Counted from the stretch's first letter, positions 1-10,894 are shown. The stretch: DNA of 64,000 bases from Palaemon carinicauda (GCF_036898095.1 NC_090744.1:13111143-13175142); one strand, 5' to 3'. Notes: generated from the sequence alone by a model not told the origin. Made by a program: numbers and translations.

Positions 1-864
1 TCCGAAGAGATGAGGTCTACTCTAACGTGGTGGAAGAACAGCATTCTTCTCAAGGAAGGTCTACCATTGGCTGTTCAGTCCTCCGACCACCGTCTCTTCT
101 CGGACGCAGCGGACACGGGCTGGGGTGCGACACTGGACGGACAGGAATGCTCGGGAACATGGAATCAGGAGCAAAGGACACTTCACATCTATTGCAAGGA
201 GTTGTTGGCAGTTCATTTGGCCTTGATAAACTTCAAGTCCCTCCAGCTTAACAAGGTGGTGGAGGTGAACTCCGACTACACCACAGCCTTGGCTTACATC
301 TCCAAGCAGGGAGGGACTCATTCGAGGAAGTTGTTCGAGATCGCAAGGGACCTCCTCATTTGGTCAAAAGATCGAAAGCCCACGCTGGTAACGAGGCTCA
401 TTCAGGGCGATATGAATGTCATGGCAGATCGCCTCAGCCGGAAGGGTCAGGTCTTCCCCACAGAGTGGACCCTTCACAAGAATGTTTGCAGCAGACTTTG
501 GGCCCTGTGGGATCAGCCAACCATAGATCTATTCGCTACCTCGATGACCAAGAGGCTCCTCTTGTATTGTTCTCCGATTCCAGACCCAGCAGCAGTTCGC
601 GTGGATGCCTTTCTGCTGGATTGGTCCCATCTCAACCTGTATGCATTCCCGCCGTTCAAGATTGTCAACAGGGTACTTCAGAAGTTCGCCTCTCACAAAG
701 GGACACGGCTGACGTTGGTTGCTCCCCTCTGGCCCGCGAGAGAATGTTTCACTGAGGTACTGCAATGGCTGGTCGACGTTCCCAGGACTCTTCCTCCTAG
801 AGTGGACCTTCTGCGTCAACCTCACGTAAAGAAGGTACTCCCAACCTCCACGCTCTTCGTCTGA
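1..864 (+). pseudogene. DIRS RT C-terminal end, RNase H and methyltransferase-like tail
   Basis: This is the C-terminal part of the pol frame, open to the stop at 862-864. The RNase H domain shows the acidic residues in FSDAADTGWGA, CKELLAV, VNSDYTTALAYI and VMADRLSRKG. A tail follows (TIDLFATSM, YCSP, DAFLLDW, YAFPPF, LVAPLWPAR) that matches the region after RNase H in the intact copy. Known of the family: DIRS pol proteins carry RT, RNase H and often a Dam-methyltransferase-like domain. The C-terminal residues after HVKKV differ from the intact copy because of a small shift near 838. The RT core is cut off by the window edge, so intactness upstream cannot be judged. Confidence 0.9.
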
Positions 865-1936
865 CTGCCTTCAGACTATCGAAAGACTCTCAAGAGCTAG
901 AGGCTTTTCGAAGGAGGCAGCCAGAGCGATTGCCAGAGCAAGGACGACATCCACTCTCAGAGTCTATCAGTCTTTATGGGAAGTCTTCCGAAGCTGGTGC
1001 AAGGCCAATGCAGTTTTCCTCAACCAGTACCAATGTAACCCAGATTGCTGACTTCCTGTTACATCTAAGGAACGTAAGCTCCCTATCAGCTCCTACGATC
1101 AAGGGTTACAGAAGTTTGTTGGCAGCGGTTTTCTGCCACAGAGGCTTGGATCTTTCCTCCAACAAAGATCTACAGGACCTCCTTAGGTCTTTTGAGACCT
1201 CAAAGGAACGTCGGTTGTCCACTCCAGGCTGGAATCTAGACGTGGTCCTAAGGTTCCTAATGTCATCAGGATTTGAACCGCTCCAATCAGCCTCTTTTAA
1301 GGACCTCACATTAAAAAACTCTTTTCCTCGTGTGCTTAGCAACAGGTAAAAGAGTAAGTGAGATCCACGCCTTCAGCAGGAACATAGGTTTCACATCTGA
1401 AACGGCTACATGTTCCTTACAGCTCGGTTTTTTGGCTAAAAACGAGCTTCCTTCCCGTCCTTGGCCTAAGTCGTTCGAGATCCCAAGCCTGTCCAACATG
1501 GTGGGGAACGAACTGGAGAGAGTACTTTGCCCAGTTAGAGCTCTTAAGTACTATCTAAAGGTCAAAACCATTACGAGGACAATCAGAAGCCTTATGGTGT
1601 GCTATCAAGAAGCCTTCTCTACCAATGTCTAAGAACTCAGTTTCTTACTACATCAGGCTTCTGATTAGAGAAGCAAATTCTCATCTGAAGGAAGAAGACC
1701 TTGCTTTGCTGAAGGTAAGGACACATGAAGTGAGAGCTGTGGCTACTTCAGTGGCCTTCAAACAGAACCGTTCTCTGCAGAGTGTTATGGATGCAACCTA
1801 TTGGAGAAACAAGTCAGTGTTTGCATCATTCTATCTCAAAGATGTCCAGTCTCTTTACGAGTACTGCTACACCCTGGGTCTATTCGTAGCAACGAATGCA
1901 GTAGTAGGCGAGGGCTCAGCCGCTACATTCCCATAA
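858..1936 (+). pseudogene. DIRS tyrosine recombinase, frameshifted
   Basis: Homologous to the recombinase at 57080-58252 on -. It is readable only by moving between frames: an N-terminal part around 880-1310, a box I region (ATGKRVSEI) in the frame open from 1330, and box II plus the tyrosine in the frame open from 1625 to the stop at 1934-1936. Breaks lie in the N-terminal region (about 940-1010), at an A-run near 1313-1319 and near 1555-1570. The catalytic pieces are all still visible: Arg in AKRVSEI-like GKRVSEI, HEVR, and Tyr in SFYLKDV. The family cuts and joins DNA to insert the circular element copy. No single open frame spans it, so this copy is inactive. Confidence 0.9.
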
Positions 1937-2322
1937 TCCCATAACTTTTTAACCTTTCTCTTGAATACTTTTTATGGGTTGTACGGTCGGCTAAGAAGCC
2001 TTCCACATCCTTGTTGATTTGGCGGGTGGTCAATTCTTTCTTGAGAAGCGCCAAGGTTAAAGGTTGTGATGAGGTCCTTTAGTATGGGTTGCAGCCCTGT
2101 ATACTTTAGCACCTTTGAGTTGATTCAGCCTCCCAAGAGGAACGCTGCGCTCAGTAAGGAAGACGATCTTATTAAAGGCAGAGTAACGGTTCAAGTCGAC
2201 TTCCTTACCAGGTACTTATTATTTCATTGTTATTGTGGATAACTGATTATATGAAATATGGGATACTTAGCTATCCTTTAATCTTGTACACTGGTTTTCA
2301 CCCACCCCCCTGGGTGTGAATC

Positions 2323-2412
2323 AGCTACATGATTATCGGGTAAGTTTAATATTGAAAAATGTTATTTTTATTAATAAAATAAATTTTTGAATATACTTAC
2401 CCGATAATCATG
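2323..2412 (+). repeat. DIRS internal complementary region
   Basis: Positions 2359-2412 are a perfect 54-base inverted complement of the element's right end at 2598-2651. Positions 2323-2358 end in GAAAA, which is how the left end of the related intact element ends. The region therefore reads as a left-end/right-end junction, the junction being between 2358 and 2359. In DIRS elements such a region is thought to template completion of the circular DNA. Confidence 0.85.
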
Positions 2413-2651
2413 ATTTAATCGACCCTCCCTTCCTCCCCATAGAGAACCAGTGGACCGAGGAATAATTGAGGAGGTGTCAACAAGAAGTACTTGAGTACCT
2501 GGCCACAGGTGGCGCTGGTAAATACACCCCCTTCTAGTATTGTGATAGCTGGCGTATCCCTCCATAGAATTCTGTCGGGCAACGGAGTTGACAGCTACAT
2601 GATTATCGGGTAAGTATATTCAAAAATTTATTTTATTAATAAAAATAACAT
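2413..2651 (+). repeat. DIRS right terminal repeat
   Basis: This is the right-hand terminal repeat of the partial element. It carries the CCCTCCCTTCCTCCCC tract and the GTGGACCGAGGA motif, both also present next to the terminal repeat of the intact element, and it ends with a 54-base sequence complementary to 2359-2412. The matching left repeat lies outside the window. Confidence 0.82.
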
Positions 2652-2652
2652 A

Positions 2653-2960
2653 TTAACCCTTTTACCCCCAAAGGACGTACTGGTACGTTTCACAAAAGCC
2701 ATCCCTTTACCCCCATGGACGTACCGGTACGTCCTTGCAAAAAAATGCTATAAAAATTATTTTTTTCATATTTTTGATATTTTTTGAGAAAATTCAGACA
2801 TTTTCCAAGAGAATGAGACCAACCTGACCTCTCTACAACAAAAATTAAGGCTGTTAGAGCAATTTAAAAAAAAATACTGCAAAATGTGCTGGGAAAAAAA
2901 TAAGCCCCTGGTGGTTAAGGGTTGGAAATTTCCAAATAGCCTGGGGGTAAAAGGGTTAAA
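2653..2960. mobile_element. piggyBac-like MITE, copy 1
   Basis: A 308-bp element bounded by TTAA on both sides, with 14-bp terminal inverted repeats CCCTTTTACCCCCA / TGGGGGTAAAAGGG. TTAA target duplication and termini starting with CCC are hallmarks of piggyBac transposons; no transposase frame is present, so it is non-autonomous. Inside lies the perfect palindrome GGACGTACCGGTACGTCC (2723-2740) and an imperfect version before it. It starts one base after the end of the DIRS element. Confidence 0.85.
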
Positions 2961-3083
2961 TTCAGATATTGATGTCATGAACATGTAGTAAGAAAGTCAA
3001 AATCTAATTTTTTTCATACACAAAACTCCTATAAAGTTAAACCTAGTCTATGATGGCTAATTTTTGCGGAATATACATAGGAT

Positions 3084-3440
3084 ATTATTATTATTATTAA
3101 TTGCTAAGCTACAACCCTAGTTGGAAAAGCAGAATGCTCTAAGACAAGGGGCTCCAACAGGGAAAATAGCCCAGTGAGGAAAGGAAACAAGGATAAAATA
3201 AATATGCTAAGAGTAACATTAAAATAAATATCTATATAAACTATAAAAACTTTAACAAAACAAGAGGAAGAGAGACTAGATAGAATAGTGTGCTCGAGTG
3301 TACCCTCAAGCAAGAGAACTCTAACCTAAGATAGTGGAAGACCATGGTACAGAGGCTATGGCACTAATCAAGACTAGAGAAGAATGGTTTGATTTTGGAG
3401 TGTCCTTCTCCTAGAAGAGCTGCTTACCATAGGAGGAATT
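3084..3440 (+). repeat. R1 repeat (TTA-headed interspersed repeat), copy 1
   Basis: Begins with a short (TTA)n tract, then GCTAAGCTACAACCCTAGTT, GGGCTCCAACAGGGAAAATA, GCCCAGTGAGGAAAGGAAA and, later, ACCCTCAAGCAAGAGAACTC and GTGTCCTTCTCCTAGAAGAG. The same order of blocks recurs at 7041, 10804, 28825 (inverted) and 46375. No coding frame is evident. Its class is unknown; a non-autonomous retroelement is likely. Confidence 0.75.
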
Positions 3441-3734
3441 CTATTTGGGATTTTCCAAGGTTGCTCAAACGATAATGCTCGATTTTCCCTTGTATTGCAT
3501 GCAAGATGTATCAATCTTTAGTGACTTTTAATTTTGTATGTAGCTGATTAAATTTGAATTTTACAGATGCTGTTTTAACTGGGAAGTTACGGACGAGCTT
3601 CTAACTGCATCCCTGAGGATCAAACTAAAACCATTTAGTTGCAGGTGAGAGTAACAGGATACTTTTAACTTCCAAAGATAATGGACACAATGTAAAGTTT
3701 AATCATGGGTAATATGCTAGATGAGAACAAAGCC

Positions 3735-3966
3735 ACTATAGTAAATTTCTTCTAGTGAGGCAGATTTGCACCGACTCGCAGCTGTGCCCTTTTAGCTCGG
3801 AATAGTTTCCTGATCGCTGATTGGTTAGAATTATCGACTCGCAGTGGTGCCCTTTTAGCTCGGAATAGTTTCCTGATCGCTGATTGGTTGGACAAGATAA
3901 TTCTAACCAATCAGTGATCAGGAAACTTTTCCGTGCTAAAAGGGCACCACTGCGAGTCGGTGCCTC
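3735..3966. mobile_element. Hairpin MITE (ACTATAGT termini), copy with internal duplication
   Basis: An imperfect long inverted repeat. The left arm starts ACTATAGT, then GAGGCAGATTTGCACCGACT; the right arm from about 3897 carries CTAACCAATCAGTGATCAGG and GGGCACCACTGCGAGTCGGT and is cut short after TGCCTC. Part of the left arm is tandemly duplicated with a period of 63 bp (GACTCGCAG at 3773 and again at 3836). It is related to the more complete copy at 9698-9896. No coding capacity. Confidence 0.75.
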
Positions 3967-4692
3967 ATTAACCCGAGAAATGCGGCAATGTCATTTTACT
4001 ACAGTCCTGCGGTGCGGCTATCTTGACAAAAATACAATGTTTCAGAATCTAACCCATAACTATACCAATGTTTTTGTAATAACTTCGTGCATGTATCATC
4101 CAAATATTTTATCCTACATCTTGTTTGTTATTTTGTTATAAACCATCAAAGTTAATTTTAAAGCGCGACGTGGAATCTTGTGTGATGGCCAATGGGTGAG
4201 TCTGGATTGTCTTTCAGGGGTGGGGGGTTTGGGTAGTATGTTGGGTATCACACAAGGTGTCAGGGGACTGTTTGCGCCCGGTAGAGGTTAGCGATTTTTA
4301 TTTACTGCATTCTGTACTATGTAATGAAGGTTTTAGGCTATTTTTAACAAATAGCCTTAACTAGCCTATATGTTGAAAAGTGTCGTGATAAAAAAAAATT
4401 ACTATATATTTTCAAATCCTATGATATAGAATTTTATCTATTCCTGAAATAATAATGACAACTTTAGTTGATGTAGTCACATTTACTATTTACAAACACT
4501 TTATTTGCTTCGTTTATCTCCTTTATCTATTCATAAAGTGACTATTGTTACTATTGCAATTATTTTAAATCTGTTCAAAATAATATATCGTATTTAGAGA
4601 GATTATAGATTTTTACTTACAATTTTGATAAACCAACTTAGAATATTTGAAGAAACAAATTGATTAAAAGTAATGCAACATCATAGTCTTTT

Positions 4693-4696
<4 letters not shown>
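3967..4696. other. No gene seen
   Basis: AT-rich DNA between a hairpin MITE and a large microsatellite. The longest frames are short and show no recognisable motif. I see nothing assignable. Confidence 0.6.
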
Positions 4697-4756
<60 letters not shown>

Positions 4757-4838
4757 ATATCTATATCTATATCTATCTATATCTATCTATATCTATCTAT
4801 ATCTATATCTATATCTATATCTATATCTATATCTATCT

Positions 4839-4897
<59 letters not shown>

Positions 4898-4912
4898 TAT
4901 ATATATATATAT

Positions 4913-4961
<49 letters not shown>

Positions 4962-5068
4962 TATATATATATAGATATATATATATATATATATATAGAT
5001 ATATATATATATATAGATATATATAGATATATATATATATAGATATATATATATATATATATATATAT

Positions 5069-5140
<72 letters not shown>
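4697..5140. repeat. Compound (TA)n / (TATC)n microsatellite, about 440 bp
   Basis: Pure TA runs flank a central block of TATC/TATATC units (about 4755-4860), followed by TA runs interrupted by GATA units. The composition mirrors around the middle (TATC on the left, GATA on the right), so each strand can fold on itself. Open frames across it read only as Ile-Tyr repeats and are not genes. Confidence 0.97.
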
Positions 5141-5143
<3 letters not shown>

Positions 5144-5464
5144 TTGTAACCTAAAAAGTCATAATATTTAAAGTACATAAAGAGAGCAATAATTATATCA
5201 TATTGAAAACATACTAAATATTATTGGAATCTTGTAGAGATAAACATAGTAACTAATAAACTCATGACCTGGCCTATGTGTTCAGACTAATTACAATAGG
5301 TTTTTATGACATTTTTAAGCATTCATATATTGTAATGCGAATATCAAAAGCATCACCGCATATTAAAATATACAGTATATACGGTATATACAAAAGATAT
5401 AGAAAATTCCTATTGTAGATATACATAATGAAGAAAGGCTATATGAAACATTTCTTAAAAAGAT

Positions 5465-5466
<2 letters not shown>

Positions 5467-5537
<71 letters not shown>
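5467..5537. repeat. (CT)n microsatellite
   Basis: About 70 bp of uninterrupted CT dinucleotides. Confidence 0.97.
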
Positions 5538-5540
<3 letters not shown>

Positions 5541-6895
5541 ATTTATTTTGGGTATGCCAGTGACGAAAGCAGTCAGTTGAACATAAGGCACATTACATTA
5601 CATTATAATAGTAACTCATACTCCTTGTAAATAACCCTCCAGTTACTTATAAACAAACACTCGTGGATATTCAAAACAAAAACATTCGGTATTGTTGTCG
5701 TTAATATAAAACTAGGCAACCGCCGTCCTGACGTAGGATTTGAGAGTTTCCACAGGTTTTATTTCCCTCCCTACACAATATATTACGATGTGATATCGTT
5801 GGTGTGTATGTGTTTGTATAATGTTATATGTTTTTTTTTTCATCATTTATGTTTCTAATATGTTAATATAAAACCAGTTTTAACTGAAAAAGATTACAAT
5901 TCGCCTTTTTCCCTTGCAAGAAAGTTAAAGTCCATATATGGAAAGGTTTTGTATTAAACATACGTAATTATATAGGTTAAATAAAGTTAAAAACATTAAA
6001 ATTTCTACCAGAAATATTATTTTATCATAAGAAAAATAATAAAAGTCGAATAAGTTTACAAGGGAATTTGCAAGAAGAGATAGAAAATTGCGCTCTGAAG
6101 AGGCTTATAGCAGTCTCCCATACAGCCGCTCAATAGGCTTGTAGCAGTTCTCGGGTTAAAAGAAATCGACTATAGTAATTTGCTTTAACTATCAACTCAT
6201 GATTCCAAAGTGTTTGTGTGATATCATTGCAAGGTAGGATTTGGCATGCCAGTGAACTAAGACTAGGACTACTGTAATTCTTTTTGTACTGTATTATGAA
6301 GGATATTGATGTACCTATATAATGTCTTTGATATTTGATTCAAATAAATTGCTTTGTTATAATTACTGTGCATATGGTGACTTTCACTAAACTAATTTTT
6401 CTTTGATATTCGTATAAAGTTTGTCTAGGTTATTTTTTATTTCAAGATCTTGTGTGCCATTTAGTCTAGCTGTGCACTGATTATATCTCTTTATTTTTTA
6501 TTTCTTATACTGAAGAGGGCTGTCTTATCGTTAGTTATATATCAGATTTGAATTTTCATGAACTAAGCATTTGAATATGTGTAAATTACCAAGAAGTTTA
6601 ACGTTACTGTAGAGACATCTCAAGTTGTGTGACAGGATTGTTGTTGATATATATATAGGAAGGTTTATGGTTAGTAGTGCAACTTCGTCTAGGAGGTATG
6701 ACATGATAGATTGAATGTTTTGAGCCTACATGGGTTATCCCATAAATCAGTATTTTTATCCTTAGCATTGTAATACACACACACACACACACATACCAAA
6801 GGCACGTCATGAAGGGAAATGTGATCACTACTATCAGGTGAGACTGCATACCAAAACGAAAGCATTTCTTTGAGATCGCATACCAAAACGGCAGC
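5538..6895. other. No gene seen; short (AC)n at 6774-6793
   Basis: AT-rich sequence with a short AC repeat. The frames present are short and overlap on opposite strands with no recognisable motif. Confidence 0.6.
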
Positions 6896-7035
6896 CGATT
6901 TACTTTACATTTACTTTAAGGGCTGCTTTTCTGGTCCTAGGCTGCAGGGGAACCCCACTCTCTACAGGACCTTCACAGTCATTTTATCATTTATAGTCCA
7001 AGGCATTCAGTAGTTCACAGTTTGGAAATATGTGA
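6896..7035 (-). mobile_element. LINE 3' end fragment
   Basis: On + it reads TTTACTTTACATTTACTTTA, AAGGGCTGCTTTTCTGG, GCAGGGGAACCCCACTCTCT. The same blocks occur at 10497-10680, and a divergent version (8371 onward) leads directly into the decayed LINE reverse transcriptase on -. This is therefore probably a 5'-truncated copy of that LINE's 3' UTR, with a (GTAAA)-like tail. Confidence 0.55.
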
Positions 7036-7040
7036 CCCAC

Positions 7041-7250
7041 ATTATTATTATTATTCTTATTTTTACTAGCTAAGCTACAACCCTACTTGGAAAAGGAAGA
7101 TTCCGTAAGCCCAAGGGCTCCAACAGGGAAAAATAACCCAGTGAGGAAATTAGGAAATGGATAAGATATGAGATGTTATGAACAATTGAAATAAAATATT
7201 TGAAAAACATTAACATTAAAACATTTCACATATAAACTATAAAAAGACTG
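7041..7250 (+). repeat. R1 repeat, copy 2 (partial)
   Basis: ATTATTATTATT head, then CTAGCTAAGCTACAACCCTA, GGGCTCCAACAGGGAAAAAT and CCAGTGAGGAAATTAGGAAA. It fades out before the CCCTCAAGCAAGAGAACTC block seen in the longer copies. Confidence 0.7.
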
Positions 7251-7734
7251 AACATAGAGTACTGTATGTTAGTGTAGGGACGAGTTATGATTAGCATAGA
7301 TAGCTCAGATATAGCAGAGGTTTATTTAACTGCGTAATAATGTAATAAAATGAAAATTTCTGAAAATAGGAATTTTCCTTAGCTTTCGACAATGTAAGTT
7401 TGGCTAAAGCATACTCAGACTTTTTACAGTACTGTATTTACTTTTACTGTAATGCACAGGTGACAATCAGTACTGTAATACTACAGGTTTTGACAGTGTT
7501 GTGTTTTAGAGTATTTGCTGGATTTCAAGCTTGCATTATCTGCTTGTGTGCACAATTTGTGGCTAATTAAGAACAAGCAATTTAATTTGGTTGTTTGGTA
7601 AGAAGTACTGTATTTTAGATACCTGTTTGTAGTGGGTATGGTACATCTTTTAGCAGCCAGTAAATTGTTGTAGACATTAGAATGAGGCAAACTGATTGAA
7701 TTTCATATTCTGCCTTCGTCTGTTTATTCACTTG
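7251..7734. other. No gene seen
   Basis: AT-rich DNA, rich in the short motif TACTGTA. No coding or RNA signal recognised. Confidence 0.5.
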
Positions 7735-8222
7735 TTTTTTATGGTACCTGTGAACTAATTCTGTTTGGGGTCGCTGTTGCATCCGGTCTTTAGTCCCACC
7801 TAAGTCTTACCCTTCTAATGGATTACTATTCTTCCTTTCTCCCAGCTTGCTGTCTTACCTCTTTGTACTTCATATGGGTCAAGTGTCTTCAGTGCATTTT
7901 TTATGGTACCTGTGAACTAATTCTGTTTGGGGTCGCTGTTGCATCCGGTCTTTAATCCCACCTAATTCTTACCCTTCTAATGGATTACTATTCTTCCTTT
8001 CTCCCCGCTTGCTGTCTTTACCTCTTTGTACTTCATATGGGTCAAGTGTCTTCAGTGCATTTTTTATGGTACCTGTGAACTAATTCTGTTTGGGGTCGCT
8101 GTTGCATCCGGTCTTTAATCCCACCTAATTCTTACCCTTCTAATGGATTACTATTCTTCCTTTCTCCCCGCTTGCTGTCTTTACCTCTTTGTACTTCATG
8201 TGGGTCAAGTGTCTTCAATGCA
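7735..8222. repeat. Three-unit tandem repeat, period 162-163 bp
   Basis: ATGGTACCTGTGAACTAATT recurs at 7741, 7903 and 8066. The three units are almost identical, differing by a few substitutions and one T in a T-run. Each contains GGGGTCGCTGTTGCATCCGG. A recent local duplication or minisatellite; no coding sense. Confidence 0.93.
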
Positions 8223-8370
8223 GTTCTTATCCTGTTTAGGTGTTGTGATCATGCATTGTCCAGCAGCAAATATTCTCACTTCCAATTTTGGTTGATTTGA
8301 TGTCTTTCATTTTGATGGAATTGTGATCCTTATTATCCTAAACTATAAATTACTAATTATTCATATATTT

Positions 8371-9690
8371 ACTTCACTTTTACTTTATTTTAAGGGCTGG
8401 TTTCCTGGAACCTTATGCACTACAAGAATGTTTGTCATTTACAGTCTTATGTATTTAGAGTAATACACAGCTTATTTCATGTTTATTGTCAAATCCACAT
8501 TATTGAAGCACTTTAAAAAACAAGAATGTCTTCAGTTTCTTCTTTAAAGTTTTGTCTTCAAGCTTTTGGATGTTTAGTGGGAGCTTGCTATATAGTCTTA
8601 GAGCCTCATGTTTGAAAGTTGTCGATCCTGCTGTAGACATGCATCTTGGCTCCAATAATTTGAAACTATCTTTAACTATTCTTGTGCTAACACGATTCAT
8701 TGGCTGCACAATATGTAGCAATTCTCTTTGATATTTTAGATGTCTGATAACTTGATGGGTTATTGCACAAACATTATCTGAAATTTTTCTAGCTTGAAGA
8801 GCTAATTTAATTCAATTAGTATAGGAATGATCCTTTCTCAGGGTGGGACACATTTTATCAATCAATCTTTCTCCTCTTATTTATTATGTTTTGTTATTCC
8901 ATGTACAGTAATTCCATAAGTTGCACTTTGGGTAGATTCTTGTGGATGGAGTTCCAGTAGTTAATCTTGGTAAGAACACAGTTAATCACAGGTTTCTGTA
9001 CAAAATATTCATCCAGTTACTTCTTTGCAAAAGCAATGTTTCTAAGGTGATATCCAGTGTTTCTTACTACATTATGACTTCAAGCACTGAAAGATACATT
9101 GCAATCAAGTGATACCTCTAGGTCACAAAAATTACTTTATATTAAGATCAAGTTGTTAATATTTGTGTATGTTGCCAAAAGTTCTTAAGTTGTCATTCTT
9201 TAATTTAGTTGTATATTTGTCATCCATTCCCTAACACTGGTAAAAGAATGTGGTTTAAAGTTTCAGCGGTATCATCCATGTCATTTATGAAAAGTAGAGT
9301 TTTGTATCATCCGCAAACAGTTTAAACTCCACTTCATACATTTGATAGATCTAAAGTATAGGTACAGAATAAGACTGGGCCTAGTACACATCCCTTAGGT
9401 ACCCGGTTTTTTAATGGTTCTTATGATAAATGAGTTTCCAATTCGTAGACAGTAGTTTGTCAACCAAGTAATCTTTTAGATACTCAAAGGCTCCATCTTC
9501 GATACCACTGGGCCTTAATTCATTGAGTAGCAGTTCATGCACAACTATCGAAAGTAGCGCTGAGATCGGGTAATATCAAGATACCAAATTTGTTTACATC
9601 CATCGTTTCCAGCCGATCATTTACAAAGGCAAATGAAATATAATTGTCTGTAGGCTGAACGGTTGTCTGGCAATACTTCGAATCTTAAAA
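8371..9690 (-). pseudogene. LINE reverse transcriptase, heavily decayed (jockey/CR1-like)
   Basis: Read on -, fragments of a non-LTR RT appear in the right order across shifting frames. There is an LPDLSATFDS-like catalytic block (about 9540-9600), VPKGCVLGPVLF (about 9370-9410), FKLFADDTKLYFS with the second catalytic motif (about 9280-9330), and a C-terminal piece at 8500-8721 containing ALRLYSKLPLNIQKLEDK. The last is the usual end of jockey/CR1-type ORF2 proteins. The 3' UTR runs down to a GTAAA-type tail at about 8371. There are many stops and indels. Confidence 0.75.
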
Positions 9691-9697
9691 GTGACGA

Positions 9698-9896
9698 ACT
9701 ATAGTCAATTTTTTTTAGCGAGGCAGATTTGCACCGACTTGCAGCGGTGCCCTTTTAGCTCGAAAAAGTTTCCTGATCGCTGATTGGTTGGACAAGATAA
9801 TTCTAACCAATCAGCGATCAGAAAACTTTTCCGAGCTAAAAGGGCACCGCTGCGAGTCGGTGCAAATCTGCCTCGCTAAAAAAAATGGACTATAGT
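9698..9896. mobile_element. Hairpin MITE (ACTATAGT termini), near-complete copy
   Basis: A 199-bp near-perfect palindrome. Both ends are ACTATAGT, the arms match over about 90 bp each (GCGAGGCAGATTTGCACCGA outward, CGGTGCAAATCTGCCTCGC returning) and the turn is around GGTTGGACAAGATAATTC. It has no coding capacity and must be mobilised by another element's transposase. It sits at the upstream end of the decayed LINE. Confidence 0.88.
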
Positions 9897-9919
9897 TGTT
9901 CAAGAATGACATATTCCAG

Positions 9920-10100
9920 CAATTTTGAAAGGGGGGTGTAATTGTTCAGTGGCTATTTTGCTCTTGGTAGAAGGGAGACTAGCTATGGTAAGCAGCTCTT
10001 AAGTGAAGGATACTCCAAAATCTAACCATTGTTCTTTGGTCTTGGGTTGTGTCATAGCCTCTGAACCATGCTTTTCCACTGTCTTGGTCTCCAACCCTTG
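9920..10100 (-). repeat. R1 repeat, internal fragment, inverted
   Basis: Read on -, it carries the downstream part of R1: the chain from accatggtt-cagaggctatg through the TTGATTTTGGAGTGTCCTTC-like block to the part preceding GCCACTGAACAATTAC. It lacks the TTA head. Confidence 0.6.
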
Positions 10101-10159
10101 TCCAGCAGATTGCTAGATGGATATTTCCAATATGCTACCAAAACCCTTTGCGATAGTAC

Positions 10160-10445
10160 TAGGGAATTAGCCTATTGAAAACACCTCTGTCAGGCGATCT
10201 GCTGGACAGGTTTTCAATACCTGCTCAAGCACGATAGTTTCTTGTAGTGTCTGCAACCTCACCATTCTTGAGAGCTAAGGATGGGGGTTTTGGGGAACCT
10301 ACAGGTCTACCATTCCCTACCCCTCCCTGGTCCTAGCTTGGGTGAAGAGGGCATTTGGTGCTGATCATATGTATATGTGGTAATTCTCAGGAGCTTGTTA
10401 ATGTCCCTTGCTTCTGCCATTCATGAGTGGCCTTTAAACCCTAAA
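10160..10445 (+). mobile_element. tRNA-derived SINE, copy 1 (head decayed)
   Basis: It shares the body AGTTTCTTGTAGTGTCTGCA, GAGCTAAGGATGGGGG, a TACCATTCCCTACCCCTCCC-type block and the 3' end CTTCTGCCATTCATGAGTGG with three other copies (17705, 29453 and 41160). The tRNA-like head is mutated here. Confidence 0.72.
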
Positions 10446-10495
10446 ATCCAGACTAAAATCTTTTAAAGAAGTCTCAGATGAAAGTGTCAGGAATG

Positions 10496-10680
10496 ACTTG
10501 ACTTTACTTTACTTTAAAGGGCTGCTTTTCTGTTCCCGTACAGCAGGGGAACCCTACTCTCTGCAGGACCTCCAGAGTCGTATTATGATGTTCATTCGGG
10601 AACATTTAACATTTCACGATACACATTGCCCGCTTACTGTTTGATCATCTTTGTTAAAGCAAGAGTATCATTGATTGCGG
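10496..10680 (-). mobile_element. LINE 3' end fragment
   Basis: On + it reads TTGACTTTACTTTACTTTAA, AGGGCTGCTTTTCTGTTC and AGCAGGGGAACCCTACTCTC. It is clearly related to 6896-7035. Interpreted as a truncated 3' UTR of the same LINE family as 8371-9690. Confidence 0.55.
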
Positions 10681-10798
10681 TTTGTTAACTCCATATTCGT
10701 GATGGGTTGGGTGGTCTGGGAAGAGTAAAATACAAATGGTTTAAGGAAAATGAGGGATCTTTGCCCACACTGGAATGAGTGTTGTGGGCTTTTCAACT

Positions 10799-10803
<5 letters not shown>

Positions 10804-10894
<91 letters not shown>

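Larger units (their letters stand above)
1..2651 (+). mobile_element. DIRS-like retrotransposon, 3' part, decayed
   Basis: The window opens inside a tyrosine-recombinase (DIRS-type) retrotransposon running on +. Seen in order: end of the RT/RNase H reading frame, a frameshifted tyrosine recombinase, a 3' non-coding stretch, an internal complementary region and a right terminal repeat ending in AACAT at 2651. The proteins and the 3' layout are closely alike to the complete element at 56336-62839 on -, so the two belong to one family. Their terminal repeats have diverged (CATGATTATCGGGTAAG here, TATATAATCACCGGGTAAG there), which makes them different subfamilies. The gag and the RT core lie outside the window. 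Several frameshifts show that this copy is dead. Confidence 0.93.

Noticed and set aside
4673..4960. 95-codon frame across the TA microsatellite
   Set aside because: Pure Ile-Tyr/Ser repeats produced by the dinucleotide; not a gene.
7735..8222. CRISPR-like array
   Set aside because: Three long contiguous repeats without spacers; a tandem array in a eukaryotic genome.
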